This document shows, in pieces, positions 23,261-31,523 of a stretch of 40,491 nucleotides of DNA (position 1 is its first letter; each line of letters opens with the position of its first letter). A program made the position numbers and the translations under genes. A model generated the notes under the pieces. That model was not told where the DNA came from. It did not search any database and saw only the letters and a program-made list of their open reading frames with translations. Origin of the DNA: Thiorhodococcus mannitoliphagus (GTDB lineage Bacteria; Pseudomonadota; Gammaproteobacteria; Chromatiales; Chromatiaceae); NCBI RefSeq assembly GCF_010915725.1, contig NZ_JAAIJR010000046.1, positions 1 through 40,491 on the forward strand, read 5' to 3'.

Positions 23261-24691
23261 CTAGCGGCTGGATTCGATCGCGTCACGCTCGACACCGTGT
23301 TTTGCCATGAGGCGGTAGAGGGTCATCCGCGACACGCCCAGGTCCTGCGCGGTGCGGGTCACATTGCAGGCATTGCGCTCCAAAGCGTACTCCAGGTTGC
23401 GCTTCTCCGATGCCTCGCGCGCACTCTTGAGGGTGCCGATGACATATCTTCCAGTCGAAGCGCCGTTGTGCTTCTCCGTGGCGTTTCTCCCGCGCCCGGC
23501 ATAGCTGCCAATCGCGCCCCGGCTTTGGCCCTGGATCTTGAGATCCGAAGCGCGAATGGTGATGCCTTGGCAGCTGAGGGCCGCTTGAAAGATAACGCTG
23601 CGCAGCTCGCGCACGTTGCCAGGCCAGGGGTGGCAGCGCAGCGCAGCGACGGCGTCCTTCGCCAGATTGAGTTGGCGGGTGCCAGCCTCACGTGCGGCCT
23701 CGTCGAGGAAGTGCTGCGCGAGCAGCTCGATGTCGTCGCCACGCTCGGACAGTGGCGGCGTCTCGACCGTCAGAAAGGCCAGCCTGTAGTAGAGGTCGGC
23801 GCGAAAGCGCTTGTCTTCGATTGCTTGCTCTAGATGGACATTGGTCGACGCCAGGACGCGTACATCAACATGCCTTCCGCGGGTGCTGCCGATGGGCGTG
23901 ACGATCTTGTCTTCCAGAAAGCGCAGCAGTGTGGCTTGGGACTCCATCGGCATGTCGCCGATCTCGTCGAGAAAAAGGGTGCCTCCGGCAGCGCTTTGGA
24001 TGTAGCCGGCCTTGCGGGCGTTCGCGCTGGTGAAGGAGCCCTTTTCGTGGCCGAAAAGCTCCGATTGCAGCAGCGCTGGCGGGATCGCCGCGCAGTTGAT
24101 GGCGACATAGGGGCCACTGGACCGCTCGGAGTGATCATGGATCGCCCGGGCCGCCAACTCTTTTCCTGTGCCGGTCGGTCCAGTGACGAGCACGGATACG
24201 TCTGATTCGGCGGCGTGCTGAAGCATCCGGTAGAGGTGGCGCATCGGAGGGCTTTCACCGACGAGTCCAAAGCGGCTCGGGGCCTTATTGATCTCCCGGT
24301 GATGGGCGAACTCGCGCTCTAACCGCGCCATGCCGTAGGCGTGGCCTAGGACTGTGGTGAGTCGATTCCCCTCGAGTGGGTAAACATGGAAGTCATAGAT
24401 ATGGGTGGCCACGAAGTGCTTGATGTCATGCTCGCAAAGCTGCTGTTCCGACAGCACCGCCACCCACTTCAGTTGTGGTAGTCCTGCAACGATTTGTTGT
24501 AAGTGCTCGTCAATGCGGGTGTCACGCAATTGAGGGAAGAGGACGATGCCGACGAGAAGGTGCTTGTCGGTGGCTAATTTAACAGCCGTGTCGGAGTCTC
24601 TGGCATAGCAGGCGGACCACTCACTATCGCTTAGGGAGCGAGCGACGTCATCGGCTAAATTATCTTTTGAAACAACAAGTAGCTCGCGCAT
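23261..24691 (-). CDS. VpsR-like AAA+ transcriptional regulator with degenerate sigma-54 loop
   Basis: This protein of about 476 aa has three parts. The N-terminal receiver-like VpsR-type domain (MRELLVVSKDNLADDVARSL) has no clear phospho-Asp. The AAA+ domain has Walker A GPTGTGKELAARA near residue 170, Walker B GGTLFLDEIGDMP near 238 and arginine finger RFRADLYYRL. The Fis-type helix-turn-helix (NACNVTRTAQDLGVSRMTLYRLMAK) lies near 440-465. The sigma-54 contact loop, normally GAFTGA, reads GSFTSA near 217. VpsR of Vibrio cholerae, a c-di-GMP-binding biofilm regulator, works with sigma-70 polymerase, and the same may hold here. I chose the ATG at 24691. A GTG at 24787 with an AGGA site nearby would add 32 residues and cannot be excluded. 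Confidence 0.85.
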   Translation of the reverse strand: MRELLVVSKDNLADDVARSLSDSEWSACYARDSDTAVKLATDKHLLVGIVLFPQLRDTRIDEHLQQIVAGLPQLKWVAVLSEQQLCEHDIKHFVATHIYDFHVYPLEGNRLTTVLGHAYGMARLEREFAHHREINKAPSRFGLVGESPPMRHLYRMLQHAAESDVSVLVTGPTGTGKELAARAIHDHSERSSGPYVAINCAAIPPALLQSELFGHEKGSFTSANARKAGYIQSAAGGTLFLDEIGDMPMESQATLLRFLEDKIVTPIGSTRGRHVDVRVLASTNVHLEQAIEDKRFRADLYYRLAFLTVETPPLSERGDDIELLAQHFLDEAAREAGTRQLNLAKDAVAALRCHPWPGNVRELRSVIFQAALSCQGITIRASDLKIQGQSRGAIGSYAGRGRNATEKHNGASTGRYVIGTLKSAREASEKRNLEYALERNACNVTRTAQDLGVSRMTLYRLMAKHGVERDAIESSR

Positions 24692-24996
24692 TTTAGTATA
24701 TCCATGGCTGATCGGATGGCGTTCGAGCAGATTCTCGCTGATGGCCAGATGCGGCCTAATCGTCACGATCCTGCTTCCGCTGATCACCTGTTCCTACAAT
24801 CGGGTGCTTGGATAAAGCATAACAAAGTTGCGACAGTTGTTGTCACCCTTGAGTGACGCTTTTGTTGCTTTCTTGTCGGGATTTGTGAACTTGCTAGCAG
24901 CTCGGCGCGAGTTTGTGACGGAGTTGTCGCTTGCGTCGAGAAATGGGGTGTGCGGCCTATCGGCGCTAGCCTGAATCCTGCATCCAAGGCTCTCCC
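24692..24996. other. Regulator upstream region
   Basis: These 305 bp lie between the VpsR-like gene and the small minus-strand frame ending at 24997. They are more AT-rich than their surroundings and should hold the regulator's promoter. I could not pick out a definite promoter, sigma-54 element or operator. Confidence 0.4.
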
Positions 24997-25284
24997 CTAC
25001 CGGTGGTCGTGGTGAGTCAAGTTTCGTGCCTGTCCTTTGAAGTCGTTATTTTTCAGAAAGCTATATGTTGCTTTCGGGATTTTCGATGCAGTGACAGCCA
25101 GTGGCTTAGTCGGTTTTACGACAGCTTCTGACATTTCTTGCCGCTTGAATTGGGGGTCGTAGCGAGCGGATGTCAGAGTCAGGTTGTCGGGTATTGTTTC
25201 GATGTTGGGGGTAAACAGGGTGATGGCGATCTCGCGGACTAGGGCCGTCTTGGTTTTATGCTCAGGGGCGGTATTTTTCGTCAT
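24997..25284 (-). CDS. Possible small hypothetical protein (95 aa)
   Basis: A 95-codon frame starts at an ATG with a GAAGGA site five to six bases upstream and ends in TAG. The peptide is mixed and soluble-looking ([19 protein letters not shown], then [19 protein letters not shown]), unlike the Arg/Ala/Pro-rich translations typical of shadow frames in this GC-rich DNA. The base composition is lower in GC than the neighbours, which hints at transfer or at an ordinary AT-rich promoter region. I recognise no homologue. It is divergent from rpsP, whose promoter must lie within or just after it, so the frame may be chance. Confidence 0.4.
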   Translation of the reverse strand: MTKNTAPEHKTKTALVREIAITLFTPNIETIPDNLTLTSARYDPQFKRQEMSEAVVKPTKPLAVTASKIPKATYSFLKNNDFKGQARNLTHHDHR

Positions 25285-25455
25285 GATCCTTCGGCAAGCA
25301 CCGACCGGGCGAGCGTGGGCGCCGACGAGGCGGTTCCATCCCGTCGGATGAACCCGAATTGGTGCTTCCATTTCTCTCCAAGTTCTGTATATTTGCGCGT
25401 TTACCTGCGGGGCGGTCCCGCATTGCCAAATATCAGTCTTGAGCCAGGACAGCAC

Positions 25456-25719
25456 ATGGTCACGATTCGTTTATCTCGGGGTGGTTCTAAGAAGAATCCC
25501 TTCTATCAGATTGTCGTCGCGGATATTCGCTCAAAGCGGGACGGTCGCTACATCGAGCGTATCGGCTTCTTTAATCCGAACGCCCAGGGCGGCGAAGTCG
25601 GGCTGCGTGTCGATAACGAACGCGCAAACCACTGGATCAGCCAGGGCGCGCAGCCGACCGATCGCGCGAAGCAACTGCTGAAGCAGGCTGCGCGCGAGGC
25701 GGCTGCAGTCGCCGCTTGA
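25456..25719 (+). CDS. rpsP: 30S ribosomal protein bS16
   Basis: This 87-aa basic protein begins [20 protein letters not shown] and continues with [20 protein letters not shown], the conserved start of bS16. It then has [19 protein letters not shown] and an Ala-rich tail. It binds 16S rRNA and is needed for 30S assembly. It is first in the standard rpsP-rimM-trmD-rplS operon, and an AGGA site precedes the ATG. Confidence 0.97.
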   Translation: MVTIRLSRGGSKKNPFYQIVVADIRSKRDGRYIERIGFFNPNAQGGEVGLRVDNERANHWISQGAQPTDRAKQLLKQAAREAAAVAA

Positions 25720-25744
25720 GGCGGCCGCGCGGCATGCGTCGGCG

Positions 25745-26254
25745 TTGAACGCACGGACTGGCCCGCCTCGCATCGTTCTCGGGCGCGTCTCCGGGGTCTA
25801 CGGAGTCAAAGGCTGGGTCAAGATATTCTCCGAAACGGATCCCCGCGAGGGGATACTCAAGTACCAGCCTTGGCTGCTCGGTCCGGATGCCAAGCCATGG
25901 CGTTTCGCCGAGGGTAAGCGTCACGGCAAGGGTGTCGTCGCGCGGCTTGAGAACTGTGAGGATCGCGACCAGGCGGCCATGTTCGTCGGCCAAGAGATCG
26001 CCATCGATCGCAGACAGCTTCCGCCCGCGAGTCCGGACGAGTTCTATTGGATCGACCTAGAAGGGCTTGAAGTGATCACGGTGACGGAGGTCGCCTTGGG
26101 TCGCGTCAGCCATCTATTCTCGACTGGCGCGAACGATGTCATGGTCGTCAAGGGTGAGCGCGAGCGACTCATTCCCTTCGACTGGGGCGAAGTGGTGCGA
26201 GAAGTGGACTTCGAGCGCGGCCGGATTCAGGTGGACTGGGATCCGGAGTTCTAG
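25745..26254 (+). CDS. rimM: 16S rRNA processing/30S maturation protein RimM
   Basis: This 169-aa protein has the RimM barrel start [20 protein letters not shown] and LKYQPWLLG. The PRC-type C-terminal part follows with [25 protein letters not shown] and [15 protein letters not shown]. RimM assists maturation of the 30S head together with bS19. The start appears to be a TTG at 25745, 25 bp after rpsP. Weak TTG initiation and the lack of a clear ribosome site fit the low expression of rimM and trmD relative to the two ribosomal protein genes in this operon. Confidence 0.95.
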   Translation: MNARTGPPRIVLGRVSGVYGVKGWVKIFSETDPREGILKYQPWLLGPDAKPWRFAEGKRHGKGVVARLENCEDRDQAAMFVGQEIAIDRRQLPPASPDEFYWIDLEGLEVITVTEVALGRVSHLFSTGANDVMVVKGERERLIPFDWGEVVREVDFERGRIQVDWDPEF

Positions 26255-26322
26255 ACGTCGGATTCGACGTGGGCGACGAGGTTTGCGCCCAGCTGGATTC
26301 GGCAGGCTGCGGGCTGTCGCTC

Positions 26323-27072
26323 ATGCGCTTCGATGTCATCACACTCTTCCCTGATCTTGTTCGCGCGATTGCAGATCAAGGTGTGCTCGGACGTGCTCTT
26401 GCGCGTGGCTTGGCCGAGATGCACCTTTGGAACCCTCGCGACTACACCACCGATGTCCACCGAACCGTGGATGATCGGCCTTACGGTGGGGGTCCGGGAA
26501 TGCTGATGAAGGTCGAGCCGCTGCGCGATGCCGTCCTGGCAGCGCGGGCCCAGGCCCCCGAGAGCAAGGTGGCCTATTTGTCGCCGCAGGGGCGTGTTCT
26601 CAATCAGGCGGCCATGATCGATCTCTCGTCGCAGCCTGGTTGGATTCTGATCGCTGGTCGATACGAGGGCGTCGATGAGCGCCTGATCGACGAGTACGTC
26701 GACGAAGAGTGGTCGATCGGCGACTATGTCCTTAGCGGGGGCGAGCTGCCTTGCATGGTGGTGATGGATGCGGTCATCCGCTTACTGCCGGGCGCCTTGG
26801 GTCACGCAGAGTCGGCCCTACAGGATTCGCATATGAGCGGACTCTTGGATTGTCCCCATTTCACGCGTCCCGAGGAGATCGAGGGGCGCAGAGTTCCGTC
26901 TGTACTGACAGGCGGCAACCATGCCGCTATTGCGCGCTGGCGGTTGCAGCAGGCGCTGGGGCGAACCTGGCTGCGCCGACCGGATTTACTCGAGCGCCGT
27001 GGCCTCGACGAGAGCGAGCGTGCGCTGCTTGACGAATTTATGCTGGCCCATCCTGAAGATGGCGCCGGGTGA
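26323..27072 (+). CDS. trmD: tRNA (guanine37-N1)-methyltransferase TrmD
   Basis: This 249-aa SPOUT-family enzyme begins [13 protein letters not shown] and contains [17 protein letters not shown] near residue 50. [20 protein letters not shown] near 110 and [13 protein letters not shown] near 130 form the trefoil knot, and [14 protein letters not shown] follows near 170. It methylates G37 of tRNAs from SAM, preventing +1 frameshifts. The ATG at 26323 is the family start; longer in-frame versions run back toward rimM. It follows rimM by 68 bp within the ribosomal operon. Confidence 0.97.
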   Translation: MRFDVITLFPDLVRAIADQGVLGRALARGLAEMHLWNPRDYTTDVHRTVDDRPYGGGPGMLMKVEPLRDAVLAARAQAPESKVAYLSPQGRVLNQAAMIDLSSQPGWILIAGRYEGVDERLIDEYVDEEWSIGDYVLSGGELPCMVVMDAVIRLLPGALGHAESALQDSHMSGLLDCPHFTRPEEIEGRRVPSVLTGGNHAAIARWRLQQALGRTWLRRPDLLERRGLDESERALLDEFMLAHPEDGAG

Positions 27073-27095
27073 GAGAACAGGAGCCTGAGGAAACC

Positions 27096-27440
27096 ATGAG
27101 CAACATCATTCAGCAGCTCGAAGAAGAGCAAATGAACCGTGAAGTCCCTGACTTTGCCCCCGGCGACACCGTTGTCGTTCAGGTCAAGGTCACAGAGGGA
27201 AACCGCGAGCGTCTTCAGGCGTTCGAGGGTGTCGTGATCGCCATCCGCAACCGCGGTCTCAACTCGTCCTTCACGGTGCGCAAGATCTCGCACGGCGAAG
27301 GCGTCGAGCGTGTTTTCCAGACCTACAGCCACGCAGTCGCTGCCATCCAGGTCAAGCGCAAGGGTGACGTTCGTCGCGCCAAGCTCTATTACTTGCGAGG
27401 TCGTACCGGCAAGGCGGCTCGTATCAAGGAAAAGATCTAA
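27096..27440 (+). CDS. rplS: 50S ribosomal protein bL19
   Basis: This 114-aa protein starts [13 protein letters not shown] and has the conserved [40 protein letters not shown] and [16 protein letters not shown] blocks. bL19 lies at the 30S-50S interface. A GAGG site at about 27087-27090 precedes the ATG. It closes the operon; the 215 bp before sbcB contain a GGCCG/CGGCC hairpin near 27610 but no U-rich tail that would make a confident terminator. Confidence 0.97.
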   Translation: MSNIIQQLEEEQMNREVPDFAPGDTVVVQVKVTEGNRERLQAFEGVVIAIRNRGLNSSFTVRKISHGEGVERVFQTYSHAVAAIQVKRKGDVRRAKLYYLRGRTGKAARIKEKI

Positions 27441-27655
27441 GGCGATTTCTGTCAAAGCTCGTCCCCGCTGACTTGTCTCCAGGCCCGCCTTCCGTGTCGC
27501 ACCTGCGGTCACATCGCTCGGCTATGCTCCCGCCGGTGCTCCTTGAAGGCAAACCTGGATCCGGCGCCACCTGGCATGCGATTTTCCCACAATCGCCTCA
27601 TCCGCCTGCGGCCGGTCCTCCGGATCGGCCGTGGTGGTGATTAGGGCTCCGACCC

Positions 27656-29095
27656 GTGCCTCAAAGCTTTTACTGGCACGATTATGAGACCTGGGGCGCG
27701 GATCCGCGTCGCGACCGACCCTGCCAATTCGCCGGCCTCCGCACTGACGCCAATCTCGAAGAGGTCGGTGATCCGCTCGTCATCTACTGCCGCCCAGGCG
27801 CGGATGTGCTGCCGCATCCCGATGCCTGTCTCATTACCGGCATCACCCCACAGCTCGCCGAGCGAGAAGGGCTCCTTGAAGCCGACTTTGCCGCCGCGAT
27901 CCATGCTGAGTTGAGCCGTAGCGGCACCTGTGGTGTGGGCTACAACAGCATGCGGTTCGACGATGAGATTTCGCGCAACCTCTTCTACCGCAACTTCTTC
28001 GACCCCTACGCGCGTGAGTGGCAAAACGGCAATTCGCGCTGGGATCTCATTGATGTGCTCCGGCTTGCGCATGCCCTAAGGCCTGAAGGGATCGACTGGC
28101 CGACTCACGACGATGGCACCGCGTCCTTCAAGCTCGAGCAGCTCAGCGCGGCCAACGGTGTCGCGCATGGGCAGGCCCACGACGCGCTTGCCGATGTGCG
28201 CGCCACCATCGCGATGGCGAGATTGCTCAAAGGGGCGCAGCCCAAACTCTTCGACTACGCGCTGACCCTGCGCGACAAGTGGCGCGTTCGCGAGATCCTC
28301 GAGAAGGGACGTCCGCTGCTCCATGTGTCAGCCCGCTACCCGGCGGCACTTGGATGCATTGCCCCGGTCTTCCCGGTAGCCCCGCACCCGACCAACTCGA
28401 ACGGCGTCATTTGCTTCGATCTGCGCAGCGATCCCTCGATGCTGCTCGACTTGAGCGTCGAAGAGATCCGTGAGTGGCTCTTTACCCCGTCAGCCGAGCT
28501 TCCGGACGGGGTCGCGCGTATCCCGCTCAAGGTGGTTCATGTGAATCGCGCCCCAGTGCTTGCACCCATGCAGACGCTCTCCCCTGAGGCCGCGGAGCGC
28601 TGGCAGATTCACCCGGACGAGGCCGCTGACCAGGCTCGGCGCATCCTGGACCATGCCGGGCAGATTCGTGATCGGGTGCAGGCCGTGCATCAGGCATTCA
28701 CGCCAACCGCCGACACCGATCCGGATCTCATGCTCTACTCCGGTGGTTTCTTCTCCGATCGGGACCGGCGATCCATGACGGCTGTGCGCCAGTCGGCTCC
28801 TGCCGACCTGGCCCAATCGCCACCGGCCTTCGAGGATGCTCGTTTGCCTGAGATGCTGTTCCGTTATCGGGCGCGGAACTGGCCGGATACCCTGACGGCG
28901 GAGGAGCGCCAGGACTGGGATGCGTTTCGTCTGGCGCGCCTGACTGAGCCCGACGGTGGGGGTAGCATCCAGGTGGACGTTTTCGAGGAGCGCCTCAGGG
29001 TCCTGGCGGACGCCCACGCGGAGGACCCGGCGAAGCTGGACATTCTCCACGCCCTTGGCGATTGGGCGGAGATCATCCTCGACGCGGACGGCTGA
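27656..29095 (+). CDS. sbcB: Exodeoxyribonuclease I
   Basis: This 479-aa protein is close in length to E. coli exonuclease I (475 aa). Its N-terminal DEDDh domain has FYWHDYETWGADPRRDRPCQFA at residues 5-26 with the catalytic Asp-Glu pair, GVGYNSMRFDDE near 95, and AHGQAHDALADVRATI near 170 with the last His and Asp. The SH3-like and helical C-terminal domains follow. It degrades single-stranded DNA 3' to 5' and acts in recombination and mismatch repair. The start is GTG at 27656, and the protein begins directly with the conserved block. Confidence 0.95.
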   Translation: MPQSFYWHDYETWGADPRRDRPCQFAGLRTDANLEEVGDPLVIYCRPGADVLPHPDACLITGITPQLAEREGLLEADFAAAIHAELSRSGTCGVGYNSMRFDDEISRNLFYRNFFDPYAREWQNGNSRWDLIDVLRLAHALRPEGIDWPTHDDGTASFKLEQLSAANGVAHGQAHDALADVRATIAMARLLKGAQPKLFDYALTLRDKWRVREILEKGRPLLHVSARYPAALGCIAPVFPVAPHPTNSNGVICFDLRSDPSMLLDLSVEEIREWLFTPSAELPDGVARIPLKVVHVNRAPVLAPMQTLSPEAAERWQIHPDEAADQARRILDHAGQIRDRVQAVHQAFTPTADTDPDLMLYSGGFFSDRDRRSMTAVRQSAPADLAQSPPAFEDARLPEMLFRYRARNWPDTLTAEERQDWDAFRLARLTEPDGGGSIQVDVFEERLRVLADAHAEDPAKLDILHALGDWAEIILDADG

Positions 29096-29471
29096 ACGCG
29101 GTCGCCGACAACTTGGTTCATGGGAGGAGGGGGCTCAGGGGGGCAAGCCCGCCATCCCTAAGAAAGCGCTCATCAATTGTTTCCCGATGTGAGCGATCCC
29201 GTCCGAAATCCCCCCTGGCCCCCCCTTTGCGAAAGGGGGGAAGTTGTTGATGGTCACTTTCTAACCATTCTGCGTCGGTGGATCGCGTTCAGAGCGATAC
29301 GAGCGGTTGGTGCGCGGATTGAAGTTTCCACGCATTGAGCCGACACTTGCAGGGCTAGTGATCTGGAATCATCGACCAGCCGGCCGTCGCCGAGCTTGCG
29401 GATGAGGCGACTCGGAGTCGTGTCGTGGCCGGTCGTCTCTTGGATGCGAGCGAAAACCGAGGATCTGCCGC
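29096..29471. other. Intergenic region carrying a dispersed repeat
   Basis: This 376-bp stretch lies between sbcB and the lipoprotein gene. It holds one copy of a ~100-bp palindromic repeat at 29161-29262. The remaining sequence shows no gene and no strong promoter that I can identify. Confidence 0.55.
29161..29262. repeat. Dispersed palindromic repeat, copy 1
   Basis: The 102-bp unit begins AGAAAGCGCTCATCAA and ends TTGATGGTCACTTTCT, 16-bp imperfect terminal inverted repeats. Inside is a strong hairpin, CCCCCCTTT-GCG-AAAGGGGGG. A second copy in the same orientation lies at about 31042-31146; by eye about ten of the shared ~93 positions differ. It has no coding capacity. Confidence 0.9.
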
Positions 29472-29948
29472 ATGCGCTTCTACCGACCCTTTATCGCCGC
29501 CTTGACTGCCCTTGGACTTGTCGCCTGCGGCGGGACGAGCAGCACACCACCTGAGACTTCTGTCGCCTTGCCCGCCGTGGATACCATGGCGGTCGAGCGG
29601 CTATTGTCCTCTGAAGAGACCCTTGAGGTACTGAGCTTCCCCACCGTCGGGCGCATGACCCAGGTCGGTGAGATCGTGGGCTACGCCAGTGCCGCCTATG
29701 CGGTCCCGGTCGCGGCTGGCCAAAAGCTGCTGGTCACCCTGGAAAGTCCCAGTAGCAATGCCTACTTCAATGTCCAGGATGCGGCCGATAGCAGCGGCGC
29801 CGCTGTCTTCCGCGGAGAGGTCGAAGGTCGTGAGGCTCGCATCCAGGCAGAGTCTGATGCCGCCTATGTGATTCGTCCCTTCCAGCCCCGAGCAATGGCG
29901 CGCCGGGACGAGGTTGCCCCCTACAGCCTGACGATCGAGCGTCAATGA
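29472..29948 (+). CDS. Lipoprotein with a lysozyme-inhibitor-like domain
   Basis: This 158-aa protein has a lipoprotein signal peptide: basic MRFYR, hydrophobic core, and lipobox LVAC with the lipid-bearing Cys at about residue 19. The mature part carries GYASAAYAVPVAAGQKLLVTLESPSSNAYFNVQ, roughly residues 70-102, then YVIRPFQPRAMARRDEVAPYSLTIE at the end. That strand pattern with FNV and an ARR-x-E-x-A-x-Y-S/T-L ending recalls the PliG/PliI-type periplasmic lysozyme inhibitors and related pre-peptidase-like domains. Likely location is the periplasmic face of a membrane. The functional label is a moderate-confidence family impression. It is monocistronic as far as can be seen. Confidence 0.8.
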   Translation: MRFYRPFIAALTALGLVACGGTSSTPPETSVALPAVDTMAVERLLSSEETLEVLSFPTVGRMTQVGEIVGYASAAYAVPVAAGQKLLVTLESPSSNAYFNVQDAADSSGAAVFRGEVEGREARIQAESDAAYVIRPFQPRAMARRDEVAPYSLTIERQ

Positions 29949-30140
29949 GCACCTCTGCGCAGGATACTCAGGCCGACGAGTGCGTCAGCTCACTTATGAG
30001 ATGGAAAGACGATCGAAAGGCGCTCACTGCTTTCGCGCCGCCGCGATGGACCAATCGCGAGCTGCGAGTATTCGGCTTCTGGTCACGAGGCATCAGCTTC
30101 GTGACCGATGCGATGGAGTTTGGGGCTTGCGCCACGGCTG

Positions 30141-30845
30141 CTAGCCTTTGCTGACCTGAATCACCTCGATTTTCTCTTGCTCCAATCGCCACCGAATGTT
30201 CAGCTCGCACAGCCGCAGCCCAAAGTCTCTTCGTTGCGGATAGCGATCCATGTATCCTGGCCTCGGGTCTTGGGCCAAGACCTGCTCGATCAGGGTGCGC
30301 AGGCCTCGCCGGCCATCAGGGTCTAGTGCGCTCAGCTGCTGCCTGGCCGTTTCTGAAAAGCCGACCTCTACCACCGCGCTCTCTGGTGGCGTGGCGAAGC
30401 CGGACTTGGCGTGCGGCACGGCGTCCGCATAAGGCACGTAGGGCTTGATGTCGAGCACGGGTGTGCCGTCGAGCATGTCCATGCCCCGAATTCGAAGTGC
30501 CAATCTTTGGTTGTAGCGTGTCAGCCCCAGATGCTCCACGGCCGAGATTCCGATCGGATTTGGACGGTAGGGTGCGCGGCTTGCGAAGACCCCGACCGAT
30601 TCACGCCCACCTAGGCGCGGCGGTCTTACGGTTGGTTTCCAGCGAGCGGTGAGGCAGTCTTCATGGAAGAGAAAGATCACCCAAATATGCGAGAAACCTT
30701 CAAGTCCCTTGAAGGCCTCCTCGCGCGCGTAGGGCGTCAGCAGCTCGATCCTGCCCTCGGCCGACGCGACCAGTCCGGGTTGTCGCGGAATACCGAATTT
30801 GTCCGTATAGGGTGACCGAAGGATTCCGATGGGCTCGAATCTCAT
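30141..30845 (-). CDS. trmO: tRNA (t6A37-N6)-methyltransferase TrmO
   Basis: This 234-aa protein begins MRFEPIGILRSPYTDKFGIPRQPGLV and has LEGFSHIWVIFLFHE near residue 50, GVFASRAPYRPNPIGISAVEHLG near 85, and GMDMLDGTPVLDIKPYVPYAD near 120. These are the SAM-binding and dimer motifs of the TsaA/VirR/TrmO family. TrmO methylates the threonylcarbamoyl-adenosine at position 37 of certain tRNAs to m6t6A, acting after the TsaB-containing complex. The C-terminal domain (FGLRLCELNIRWRLEQEKIEV) is also present. It is monocistronic, convergent with the lipoprotein gene. Confidence 0.94.
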   Translation of the reverse strand: MRFEPIGILRSPYTDKFGIPRQPGLVASAEGRIELLTPYAREEAFKGLEGFSHIWVIFLFHEDCLTARWKPTVRPPRLGGRESVGVFASRAPYRPNPIGISAVEHLGLTRYNQRLALRIRGMDMLDGTPVLDIKPYVPYADAVPHAKSGFATPPESAVVEVGFSETARQQLSALDPDGRRGLRTLIEQVLAQDPRPGYMDRYPQRRDFGLRLCELNIRWRLEQEKIEVIQVSKG

Positions 30846-31028
30846 GGCATCAGATTATCGCGGTCCGACGGCTTCGGGGCCAGCCATCCTAGCAAGCAGC
30901 GCCTTGCTCAATAGAAGTGGTCTTGATGCTTGGGGCGCGGTGGGACTCTGCGTTCTCTGGCAACCTTGCCCGTTCCAGGGCGGACTCAGCGCCCTGTTGC
31001 CTCTCTTCCGTAAGCGCATCGGTGCTAG

Positions 31029-31290
31029 GAGCCTGTCCGACTTAGAGCGTGTCCATCAATTGTTTCCCGATGCGAGCGATGCCGCCCGAAATCCCCCCTA
31101 ACCCCCCTTTGTGAAAGGGGGGAAGTTGTTGATGGACGCTTTCTTAGGATGAATCGGCTGCGGAATCGGGAGAAGGGTCCCTTTCGCCCCGCTTTTTCGT
31201 TACATAGAACCACTATGCGCCTCAAAACCGGAACGAAATGGCCTCGCTCTCCCACTTCCTCGCTTCGATCCCCCCAAGTCGGACAGGCTC
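31029..31290. mobile_element. MITE-like non-autonomous element with IS5-type features
   Basis: The 262-bp segment begins GAGCCTGTCCGACTT and ends with its perfect complement AAGTCGGACAGGCTC, 15-bp terminal inverted repeats. Both ends are flanked by CTAG (31025-31028 and 31291-31294), a plausible 4-bp target duplication that fits the YTAR preference of IS5-group elements. No transposase is encoded, so it would depend on a transposase elsewhere. A copy of the ~100-bp dispersed repeat lies inside its left end. Family placement is inference; CTAG is itself a palindrome, so part of the match could be coincidental. Confidence 0.8.
31042..31146. repeat. Dispersed palindromic repeat, copy 2 (nested)
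   Basis: This is the second copy of the repeat at 29161-29262, in the same orientation. It keeps the CATCAATTGTTTCCCGATG block, the CCCCCCTTT-GTG-AAAGGGGGG hairpin and the AAGTTGTTGATGG block. Its right end, GACGCTTTCTTA, pairs imperfectly with the left end TTAGAGCGTGTC. It lies immediately inside the left terminal repeat of the MITE-like element. Confidence 0.88.
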
Positions 31291-31523
31291 CTAGTAGGCT
31301 CGATGCCTCCTGCATGCTGCAAGACTAGAGTCCGGTCGCTCGCCTCAGTGGTTGCGCAGCCCTGCCGCTTGCCAAGGCGCAGCGACTAGCCAGAGGCGCG
31401 CATCGCATGCGCGCATCGCATGTTAGAAGGCTTTGGGCAGTGGGTCACACATTGGGCGTTTCGCCCGGTTGCGACAGGCTGTTGGGACTAGACTTTCACT
31501 GTGGAAATACGGACGACCACTCA

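Larger units (their letters stand above)
30846..31523. other. Long intergenic region holding a MITE-like element
   Basis: Almost 700 bp without a convincing gene. It contains the MITE-like element at 31029-31290 with its nested repeat, and the promoter side of trmO. Near 31400-31425 the short direct repeat CGCATGCGCGCATCGCATG lies just before the start region of the SprA-like gene. An in-frame ATG at 31407 is discussed under that gene. Confidence 0.55.

Noticed and set aside
23261-24691. Classical sigma-54-dependent activator with a nearby -24/-12 promoter
   Set aside because: The GAFTGA loop is degenerate, and I found no TGGCAC-N5-TTGC-type promoter near the gene or cydD.
29945-30154. Short plus-strand frame starting in ATGA with the lipoprotein stop
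   Set aside because: The four-base overlap is tempting, but the 69-aa peptide has no recognisable feature and it runs into the end of trmO on the other strand.
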